This document shows positions 1-6,191 of a DNA stretch of 8,460 bases, piece by piece. This stretch comes from Actinomycetota bacterium (GTDB lineage: Bacteria > Actinomycetota > Thermoleophilia > UBA2241). The stretch lies in assembly GCA_026392265.1 (NCBI GenBank), contig JAPLCL010000182.1:1-8460 (forward strand). Reading direction: 5' to 3'. A program made the translations under genes and the position numbers. The notes under the pieces are model-generated. The model did not search any database. It had not been told where the DNA came from and was given only the letters and a program-made list of their open reading frames with translations. Position 1 is the first letter of the stretch. Each line of letters begins with the position of its first letter.

Positions 1-1764
1 GCGATCGCCTTCGCCGCGTCGCTGGTCGTCCCGCTCGTCGCGTCGGCAGCAGTGGCGTCGCCGTCTCCGGGCGCGATCACGTACAGCATCGGCATCCTCG
101 AGGACTTCGACGGCATCAACCCCTTCAGCGCCTGGAGCGGCCCGTCGTGGGAGTGCTTTCGCCTGGGCTACAACTTCCTCACCTGGTACGACCGGGAGTA
201 CAGGCCCGTCCCCGATCTGGCGCGCAGCTGGGAGACCTCGGCCGACGGCAGGACGTGGACCTTCCACATCATCGAGGGGATGAAGTGGCAGGACGGCGTG
301 CCTCTGAGCGCCCGCGACATCGCCTTCACCTACAACCTCATCCTCGACACGCAGGACGCCGCCTACGCCCAGTACCTCACCGGCGTGACCAGCGTCATTG
401 CCCCCGACGACGCGACGCTCGTCATCAGGACGCGCAAGCCCAACGCCGGCATGCTGGCTCTCTACATCCCCATCCTGCCCGAACACATCTGGAAGACGGC
501 CGACCCCGAGAACCTCGGGGGGTTCAAGAACTGGCCCATGATCGGCTCCGGTCCGTTCAAAGTCGCACAGCTGGAGAAGGGCAAGTGGGTCAGGCTCGCG
601 GCCAATCACGACTACCCTCAGGAGCTCGGCGGTCCACCCACGATCGACGAGGTGTACTTCGTCATCAGCCAGAACACCGACTCGATGATCCAGGACTACA
701 AGGCCGGCGATCTCGATGCCATCGTCAACTGGCCGGCCACCTACTACAAGATCCTCAAGAGCCTGCCCGGCACGACGGCGGTGGCGGCGCCGGCCATCGG
801 TTTCCACGAGCTGGGCTTCAACTGCTGGGCGAGCCCCAAATCCAAGGGCAACCCCTTGCTGCGCGACGTCGCCGTGCGACAGGCGATCGCCTTGGCCATC
901 GACAAAGACAGGATCGATGCCACGTCGATGGCGGGTCTGGCCGTCCCCGGCACGTCGCTCATCTCGCCGGTCCAGGGCCTCTGGCACTGGCAGGTGCCCG
1001 CCGGGCAGGTGGTCACCTTCGACCCCGAGAAGGCCAAGCAGATCCTCGAGGACGCCGGCTATACCGATCGCGACGGCGACGGCGTGCGCGAGGACGCCCA
1101 GGGCAAGAAGCTCGATTTCCGCTTCGTGACCCTCAACGAGTATCCCGAGGACCAGGCGGCGGGCAAGATGATCGTCTCCTGGTGCGCCGACATCGGCGTC
1201 AAGCTCCACCTCGATCAGAAGGACGAAGGCGCGTTCGGCGACGAGGTGTACGACAACGCGGACTACGACCTGTTCATCTGGAGCTGGCGCGGCGACATCG
1301 ACCCCGGATTCATGCTGTCCACGTTCACCACGACGCAGATCCTCAACTGGGGTGACAGCCAGTACTCGAACCCCGAGTACGACGATCTCTACGTGGCGCA
1401 GGCTGAGGCTCTCGACCCGGCCAAGCCCGACGATCCCACGGCGCGCAAGGCGGTCACCGACAAGATGCAGGCCATTCTGTATCGCGACACGCCGTATGTG
1501 ATCCTCTGGTACAACGTGAACCTGCAGGCGTTTCGTACGGACAAGTGGACGGGCTACGGCGCCGTGCCGGTCAAGGGCGGGGCGCCGTTCTTCAATCTCA
1601 CGCGCGCCACCTACCTGGACCTCAAGCCACGGGCTGTCGGGGTCGCCGCCGTCGAGAGTGGCGGCTCCCTTTGGGTCTACGTGCTGGTCGCCGCGGCCGT
1701 GAGCGCCGCTGTTGTCGTGGTGTTCATGGTGCGGCGCCGACCGAGGGCGGTCGAGGACGCATGA
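1..1764 (+). CDS. ABC transporter substrate-binding protein, family 5 (peptide/nickel type), 5'-truncated by the window edge
   Basis: Extracytoplasmic solute-binding protein of the SBP_bac_5 family, which delivers peptides or other small organic solutes to an ABC importer. The frame is open from base 1, and its first residues (AIAFAASLVVPLVASAAVAS) look like the hydrophobic core and cleavage region of a signal peptide, so the true start lies upstream and the GTG at 52 is internal. Family hallmarks follow: LARSWETSADGRTWTF at about 226-273, then GMKWQDGVPLSARDIAFTYN, and a late ADYDLFIWSWRGDIDP segment. An EF-hand-like acidic loop (DRDGDGVRED) is encoded at 1066-1095. The C-terminus has a Gly-rich linker, a hydrophobic stretch of about 19 residues (1669-1725) and an Arg-rich tail, i.e. 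a membrane anchor. No lipobox Cys is visible near the N-terminus. No permease or ATPase is in view. The stop overlaps the next start (ATGA). The substrate cannot be read from sequence; the following genes suggest an amide or methylated amine. Family call is secure. Confidence 0.9.
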   Translation, partial: AIAFAASLVVPLVASAAVASPSPGAITYSIGILEDFDGINPFSAWSGPSWECFRLGYNFLTWYDREYRPVPDLARSWETSADGRTWTFHIIEGMKWQDGVPLSARDIAFTYNLILDTQDAAYAQYLTGVTSVIAPDDATLVIRTRKPNAGMLALYIPILPEHIWKTADPENLGGFKNWPMIGSGPFKVAQLEKGKWVRLAANHDYPQELGGPPTIDEVYFVISQNTDSMIQDYKAGDLDAIVNWPATYYKILKSLPGTTAVAAPAIGFHELGFNCWASPKSKGNPLLRDVAVRQAIALAIDKDRIDATSMAGLAVPGTSLISPVQGLWHWQVPAGQVVTFDPEKAKQILEDAGYTDRDGDGVREDAQGKKLDFRFVTLNEYPEDQAAGKMIVSWCADIGVKLHLDQKDEGAFGDEVYDNADYDLFIWSWRGDIDPGFMLSTFTTTQILNWGDSQYSNPEYDDLYVAQAEALDPAKPDDPTARKAVTDKMQAILYRDTPYVILWYNVNLQAFRTDKWTGYGAVPVKGGAPFFNLTRATYLDLKPRAVGVAAVESGGSLWVYVLVAAAVSAAVVVVFMVRRRPRAVEDA

Positions 1765-3251
1765 GCCGCCTCATGGCGAGCACCGCGATCGACATCTGGC
1801 CCGACGAGGCCATCGAGGCGATGCATCTGGCCTCGATGGCCCTGCTCGAGCGGGCGGGGGTCAAAGTCGAGTCGCCGGCCGCCAGAGGGCTCTTCCTGGC
1901 GGCCGGCTGCGCGCTCTCTGCTGCGGACCGCGTGCTCGTCCCTCGGGCCGTGGTCGACGACGCCGTGGCCGCCTGCCCCGCGTCCTACAGCCTGGCGGCG
2001 CGCGACCCGGAGCGCTCGCTGGTCCTGGACGCCGAGCCGGGCGTCACGTACGTCCACAATATGGGCGGTGCCCGGGACGTCATCGACTCTCGTACCGGCG
2101 CCGGACGGCGCGCGCGCCTGAGCGACCAGATCCGCGCCTGCCGCGTGATGCACAGTCTGGTCAATCAGAGCCAGGTGACATCGCTGTGGCAGCCTGAAGA
2201 CGTGCCCGATGTGCTCGAACCGCTCTATTCGTACCTCGTACTCGCGCATGAGACCGACAAGGCCATCGGCGGACCTGGGATCTCGCACCCGTTCCAGGCG
2301 CGATACCTTCAGGAGATGGCCGCGGTCGTCACCGGCGCGGACGGCTCCAACGACGTCTACCCGGTGGACCTTGCCTTCTCGCCGGTGAGCCCTCTCGTTC
2401 TCGGCGGCGAGGTCACCGACGCCCTGGTCGCGCAGGTGCGTCGGGGTGGTGCGATCATCGAGATCCTGCCATGCCCGGCGGCTGCGACCACCGCGCCCGG
2501 TGCCCTCTCGGCGGCGCTCGCGCAACAGAACGCCGAGGTGCTGGCCGGCGTGGTGCTCACGCAGCTCGCGGCGCCTGGCACCCCTGTGTACTACGGGCCG
2601 CGCCTGAGCGCCGTCGACCCGCGCAGCGGCGTCGTCGTCTCGGGCACGCCCGAGACCGGCGTCGCCTCGGTGGCGGCCGTCCTCCTGGCGCGCCGGTACG
2701 GTCTCGCCTGCGACTGCTACGGACCCTGCAGCGACAGCAAGGTGGTCGACGCGCAGTTCGGCTACGAGCGCGCGGTCAACGCCCTGCTCGGCGTCGCCGC
2801 CCGCCCGCGCCTGCTCTCGGGGATCGGGGAGATGCAGGCGGGCGTGGGCAGCTGCCTCGAGGTCCTCGTGATCGACGACGAGGTGCTCAACAACGTTTTC
2901 TATGCCCTTGCGGAGAGGCCCTGGGACGCGGACGCTCTGGACGTCGAAGCGATGGTCGACGGCGTGCTCTCAGGGCGTGGCTTCCTCGGCACCAGGCACA
3001 CGCGGCGGTACATCCGCAGCGAGTTCGTCACGCCGCTTCTCAGCTACCGCGGGGGCCTCAACGAATGGCTGGCCTCGGGGCGCGCCGGCGTCGCGGATCT
3101 GGCCGGCGAGAAGGTCGCCGCTCTCGTGGGCCGCGAGCCGCTGGGGCTGCCCGACGACCTCCTCGAGGAGCTGTGTGGGCTCATCGCGCGCTGCGCCGCC
3201 GAGATCGGGGTGCGCGAGTATCCTGATCCTCGCCGCGCGCTCGGGTTGTAG
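1761..3251 (+). CDS. MttB-family corrinoid-dependent methyltransferase, non-pyrrolysine type
   Basis: 496-residue member of the trimethylamine methyltransferase (MttB) superfamily, cytoplasmic. Characterised non-pyrrolysine relatives move a methyl group from quaternary amines (glycine betaine, proline betaine, carnitine, gamma-butyrobetaine) to a corrinoid protein. Family features include residues 237-275 (LPCPAAATTAPGAL, then AALAQQNAEVLAGVVLTQLA), a YYGPRLSAVDPRSG segment near 277-290, SDSKVVDAQFGYE at 324-336, and LEVLVIDDEVLNN at 366-378. Length matches the usual roughly 480-500 residues. The region around 320-335, where methanogen MttB carries pyrrolysine, is read entirely by sense codons. 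The start at 1761 is chosen because it overlaps the preceding TGA (ATGA, suggesting translational coupling), has GAGG at 1753-1756, and begins the conserved N-terminal helix; an ATG at 1773 is possible. The stop is TAG. No corrinoid protein or partner methyltransferase is adjacent. The substrate is unknown and a betaine is only the most likely class. Confidence 0.9.
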   Translation: MSRLMASTAIDIWPDEAIEAMHLASMALLERAGVKVESPAARGLFLAAGCALSAADRVLVPRAVVDDAVAACPASYSLAARDPERSLVLDAEPGVTYVHNMGGARDVIDSRTGAGRRARLSDQIRACRVMHSLVNQSQVTSLWQPEDVPDVLEPLYSYLVLAHETDKAIGGPGISHPFQARYLQEMAAVVTGADGSNDVYPVDLAFSPVSPLVLGGEVTDALVAQVRRGGAIIEILPCPAAATTAPGALSAALAQQNAEVLAGVVLTQLAAPGTPVYYGPRLSAVDPRSGVVVSGTPETGVASVAAVLLARRYGLACDCYGPCSDSKVVDAQFGYERAVNALLGVAARPRLLSGIGEMQAGVGSCLEVLVIDDEVLNNVFYALAERPWDADALDVEAMVDGVLSGRGFLGTRHTRRYIRSEFVTPLLSYRGGLNEWLASGRAGVADLAGEKVAALVGREPLGLPDDLLEELCGLIARCAAEIGVREYPDPRRALGL

Positions 3252-3313
3252 ACTAGCCGCAGGTGGGCGGTCGGCGCAGGCTTCACGCGCGGCCGCTTCA
3301 TGGGGCAGAGGAC

Positions 3314-3317
3314 AGGA
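3314..3317 (+). promoter_or_regulatory. Ribosome binding site for the C45 gene
   Basis: AGGA lies 8 bases before the ATG at 3326 and supports that start. A GAGGG immediately abutting the ATG is too close to serve. The 74-base gap 3252-3325 holds no convincing promoter, terminator or small gene, so the C45 gene is probably cotranscribed with the methyltransferase gene. Confidence 0.5.
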
Positions 3318-3325
3318 AGTGAGGG

Positions 3326-4432
3326 ATGGCGATCCCGTTCATCTATATCCAGGCGCGGGGTTCTTACCGGGAGCTCGGTCGCGCCGTCGGCGAGGGCGCG
3401 CGCGACGCCATTCATGCCTCCGTCACCTTCTTCCGCGACAACTTCTTCGCCATGACCCAGGGCCGGCTGCGTTTCGCTGAGGCCGAGCGACTGGCGCTGG
3501 CGTACGCCGAAGAGGCTCGCCGCTGGACGCCCCGACACCTCGAGGAGCTCGAGGGCGTCGCCGAGGGCGCGGGCCTGCCGCTCTCCCAGCTGCTGGTGCC
3601 CAACTGCGCCGAGGAGTTCACCGCGAATGAAGCCGGTGAAGGCGGCCAGCGGGCGCTGGCCCCGGGTGGACCGGGCAGCGGTGACCACTGCACGGCGGTC
3701 GCGGTCGCGGCCGGCGGCCGGCACGTGATCGGTCACAACAGCGACTGGTATGTCGTGGACGCGCCCAACAACGTGCTGTTCGACCTCACGGTACCGGACG
3801 GCACACGGCTGATGGGCATCGCCGGGGCGCCCTATCTGCTGATGCTCGGCATGAGCTCGCACGGCGTGGGCAATGTGAGCAACTCGGTGCACAGCAATGA
3901 CAACCGCATCGGTGTGCCCAACGCGTTCGTGCGGCGCGCCTCTCTCGAGAGCGCCTCGCTGGAGGCGGCTCGTGACCGCGGTCTCCTGGCGGCGCGTGCT
4001 CGGGGTACCAATCATTTCCTCGCCGATACGGCCGGCCGCCTGTGGGACATCGAGACCTCGGCCACGGCGAGCGCCTTCATGGACCATTCGTCCGCCGGCT
4101 CCATGGCGCACACCAACCACTACGTCGCCGCCGAGATGGCGCCCTTTGAGGCCGTCACCTTCGAGGAATCGCCGATCCGCCTGGCAACGGCGGAAGGCAT
4201 CCTGGCAGAGGGTATCGCCCGCGGCGACGACCCCGTCGAGCTCGTGGCCCGCGCGCTCCGCTGTCACGAGCCGGATCCCGAGCAGGCTATCTGCGGGCAT
4301 CCCGACCAGAGCGAGCCGCTTGCCGAGCAGGGCATGACCGTGGGCAGCATGATCTGCGACCTCGACGAGCGCCGCATCTACGTGTGTGCGGGCCCGCCCT
4401 GCGAGAACCCCTACCAGATGTACGAGATGTAA
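3326..4432 (+). CDS. C45 peptidase / acyl-CoA:6-aminopenicillanate acyltransferase-like Ntn amidohydrolase
   Basis: 368-residue protein of the C45 (AAT/IAT-like) N-terminal-nucleophile hydrolase family. Members cleave or transfer acyl groups on amide bonds; known examples are fungal isopenicillin-N acyltransferase and insect Tan (N-beta-alanyl amine hydrolase). The N-terminal part (1-95) carries the typical GSYRELGRAVGE start and a helical pro-region. The predicted nucleophile is Cys122 in DHCTAVAV (codon 3689-3691), followed by the family motif GHNSDWY (136-142). AHTNHY at 261-266 and the late TVGSMICDLDERRIYV with an AGPP tail also match the family. Maturation by self-cleavage before Cys122 is expected by analogy; the preceding residue is His rather than the Gly of the fungal enzyme, and a Gly/Pro-rich linker (about 102-120) leads into it. 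No signal peptide is seen, so it is probably cytoplasmic. The gene lies 74 bases after the methyltransferase and 13 before another amidohydrolase. Substrate unknown; beta-lactam synthesis is unlikely in this context. Confidence 0.85.
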   Translation: MAIPFIYIQARGSYRELGRAVGEGARDAIHASVTFFRDNFFAMTQGRLRFAEAERLALAYAEEARRWTPRHLEELEGVAEGAGLPLSQLLVPNCAEEFTANEAGEGGQRALAPGGPGSGDHCTAVAVAAGGRHVIGHNSDWYVVDAPNNVLFDLTVPDGTRLMGIAGAPYLLMLGMSSHGVGNVSNSVHSNDNRIGVPNAFVRRASLESASLEAARDRGLLAARARGTNHFLADTAGRLWDIETSATASAFMDHSSAGSMAHTNHYVAAEMAPFEAVTFEESPIRLATAEGILAEGIARGDDPVELVARALRCHEPDPEQAICGHPDQSEPLAEQGMTVGSMICDLDERRIYVCAGPPCENPYQMYEM

Positions 4433-4436
4433 GGTC

Positions 4437-4440
4437 GGGA
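4437..4440 (+). promoter_or_regulatory. Ribosome binding site for the GTG-started deacylase
   Basis: GGGA lies 5 bases before the GTG at 4446. A second purine patch, AAGG at 4431-4434, overlaps the TAA of the upstream gene. Either would place translation start at 4446, and the conserved HDLVIANGRIVDG beta-sandwich opening begins just after it. The close spacing suggests coupled translation with the C45 gene. Confidence 0.5.
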
Positions 4441-4445
4441 CGCTC

Positions 4446-6092
4446 GTGAGCACTCACGACCTCGTCATCGCCAACGGCCGCATCGTGGACGGCTGCGGTA
4501 ACCCCTGGTACCACGGCGACGTGGCCGTGCGCGGCGACCGCATCGTCGCCATCGGCGCCGCGGGTGCGCTGCGCGGCCGCGCCGTCATAGACGCCGACGG
4601 CCGCTACATCACGCCCGGCTTCGTCGACCCGCACACGCACTCCGACATCTCGATCCTGCAGTATCCGCGCGCGGATTCCGTGGTGCGACAGGGCGTGACC
4701 ACGCACGTCACCGGCAACTGCGGCATGTCACCGGCGCCGCTTGGCGCGGCGCACCGCGACGAGGCGCTGCACAACTGGGCGCACTACTGGGACATCAGCG
4801 GGGTCGCCTGGGACTGGACGAGCTTCCGCCAGTATCTCAAGGTGCTGGAGCTCGCGGGCGGGGCCATCAACATCGCCCCGCTCGTCGGCCACGGCGCCTT
4901 ACGGCTGGCGGTCATGGGCCTTGCCGAGCGCGCCGTCACCGCGCGCGAGCTCGTGAGCATGGAGCGCCTGCTGGACGCGGCCCTGCGGGCGGGCGCTCAC
5001 GGCCTCTCTACGGGCCTCGTCTATCCTCCCGGGTGCTTCTCGGACACCGAGGAGCTCGTGCGCCTCTGCCGCGTCGTCGCCCGCCATCACGGCATCTACA
5101 CCACGCACGTGCGCGGCGAACGCGAGACCATCCTCGAGGCCGTGGCAGAGGCCATCGAGATCGGGCGCCGCGCCGGCGTGCCGGTCCAGGTCTCGCACAA
5201 CGTCCCCAAGTGGGGCGCGCCCGAGGGCGCGGCCGCCAACCTGGCGCTCATCGAGGCGGCGCGTCGCGAGGATCTCGATGTGACCACCGACAGCGACGTG
5301 CACACCGACCTGGCGCCGCGTCTCTCCCGCGCCCTACCTCAGCCGGTCCTGGACCTCGGCCACGACGCGCTCATTGCGTTGCTGTCGGACAGGAGCCGGC
5401 GCGCCGAGCTGCGGCGCGCCGTCGTGGAAGACGTCCTGCCCGGCGCCGGATACGCCGGCCTGGTCAGGCACGGCCGCTTTGACCGATTGGTGATCTTCCA
5501 GGCCGGCCGCCACCCGGAGCTCCGCGGCCGCTCCGTCGCCGACATCGCCGCCGAGCGTGCCGCCGACCCCTTCGACACGTACCTTGACCTGATCGTCGAG
5601 GAGGACGACCAGATCGTCGGGCTCTTCGATTACATGGAAGAGAAGAACATCCGCGCGCTGCTCTGCAGCCCGCTGTCCATGGTCTCGTCGGACGGCCTCG
5701 TGATGCCGCCCGCCGACGAGCTCGACGACCCGGCGCTCTACTGGCCGTGCAGCTACGGCGAGTACCCGGGCATCCTCGAGCGCTACGTGCGCGACGAGCC
5801 GGTGCTGCGCCTCGAGGAGGCGATCCGCAAGATGACCTCCTTCCCGGCGCAGCGTTTCGGCCTGCTCGACCGCGGCGTCTTGCGGCCCGGCCTGCGCGCC
5901 GACCTCGTCGTGTTCGACCTGGACAAGGTGCGCGACCGGGCCACCAACCTGTATCCGCACACGTATCCGTTCACGAACATCCCGCACCGACACGCCGAGG
6001 GGTTTGACTGGGTCATCGTCAACGGCCGACCCGTGATCGCCGAAGGCGAGCACACGGGCACCCTGCCCGGGCGCGTGCTGCGACGACGCTGA
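4446..6092 (+). CDS. N-acyl-D-amino-acid deacylase-like metal-dependent amidohydrolase
   Basis: 548-residue amidohydrolase-superfamily enzyme most like D-aminoacylases (COG3653 type), which hydrolyse N-acyl-D-amino acids using a zinc-bound TIM-barrel centre. The N-terminal beta-sandwich half (DLVIANGRIVDGCGNPWY) leads into DPHTHSD at 61-67 (His63, His65), GNCG with Cys92, THVRGE with His221, SHN with His251, and SSDG with Asp416. These correspond to all metal and catalytic positions known for Alcaligenes D-aminoacylase (Cys96, His220, His250, Asp366). The C-terminal LEEAIRKMTSFPAQRFGL and DRGVLRPGLRADLVVFDL close the barrel and sandwich. Two family patches differ: the D-x-YPY segment after the SH motif is replaced by TDSDVHTDLAP (281-291), and the region before the last VNG motif carries NIPHRHAEGFDW. 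Start GTG 4446 is chosen over an upstream in-frame ATG at 4386 that lies inside the C45 gene. Family call is strong. N-acyl-D-amino acid as substrate is uncertain because of these pocket changes. Confidence 0.85.
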   Translation: MSTHDLVIANGRIVDGCGNPWYHGDVAVRGDRIVAIGAAGALRGRAVIDADGRYITPGFVDPHTHSDISILQYPRADSVVRQGVTTHVTGNCGMSPAPLGAAHRDEALHNWAHYWDISGVAWDWTSFRQYLKVLELAGGAINIAPLVGHGALRLAVMGLAERAVTARELVSMERLLDAALRAGAHGLSTGLVYPPGCFSDTEELVRLCRVVARHHGIYTTHVRGERETILEAVAEAIEIGRRAGVPVQVSHNVPKWGAPEGAAANLALIEAARREDLDVTTDSDVHTDLAPRLSRALPQPVLDLGHDALIALLSDRSRRAELRRAVVEDVLPGAGYAGLVRHGRFDRLVIFQAGRHPELRGRSVADIAAERAADPFDTYLDLIVEEDDQIVGLFDYMEEKNIRALLCSPLSMVSSDGLVMPPADELDDPALYWPCSYGEYPGILERYVRDEPVLRLEEAIRKMTSFPAQRFGLLDRGVLRPGLRADLVVFDLDKVRDRATNLYPHTYPFTNIPHRHAEGFDWVIVNGRPVIAEGEHTGTLPGRVLRRR

Positions 6093-6191
6093 CGGTCACG
6101 CCGTTGGACGTGCCAGAACGTACAAAGCACCCTCGGCCATCACGCTGCACGCTCTCGCGCTGTCCTTGGACATGATGTAGAATCGCGAGCC
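6093..6191 (+). promoter_or_regulatory. Intergenic region with candidate leaderless promoter for the PucR gene
   Basis: This 99-base gap separates the catabolic row from its likely regulator. TAGAAT at 6178-6183 fits an actinobacterial -10 (TANNNT) and ends 8 bases before the ATG at 6192, so transcription would start at or next to the start codon. No Shine-Dalgarno sequence precedes that ATG, which agrees with a leaderless mRNA. No good -35 is seen 16-18 bases upstream. Instead a short direct repeat CACGCT-G-CACGCT occupies 6141-6153, placed where an activator or autoregulator could bind; that role is a guess. A short inverted repeat just after the deacylase stop (ACGG 6092-6095 / CCGT 6101-6104) has no T-run. 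Confidence 0.4.

Noticed and set aside
1545..1760. An in-frame upstream extension of the methyltransferase gene with an earlier start
   Set aside because: The extra residues are Arg/Gly-rich out-of-frame translation of the binding-protein gene; the conserved N-terminus begins at the ATG at 1761.
1761..1774. Perfect 5-base inverted repeat ATGAG-CCGC-CTCAT over the methyltransferase start codon
   Set aside because: It could form a tiny hairpin over the start, but it is short, has a 4-base loop and is not unexpected by chance.
3249..3251. TAG at the end of the MttB homologue as a pyrrolysine codon
   Set aside because: The protein is already full length at this point, the expected Pyl region lies about 170 residues earlier, and TAG ends other genes here.
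3249..3254. TAGACT as a -10 box for a separate C45 promoter
   Set aside because: It overlaps the preceding stop codon, has no matching -35, and the hexamer is a weak match; cotranscription is the simpler reading.
3044..4453. Long open frame on the minus strand opposite the C45 gene
   Set aside because: Its translation has no family motifs, is rich in Arg, His and Val, and mirrors a well-supported plus-strand gene; such shadow frames are expected in GC-rich DNA.
6092..6104. Inverted repeat after the deacylase stop as a rho-independent terminator
   Set aside because: The stem is only about 4-5 pairs (ACGG/CCGT) and no T-run follows.
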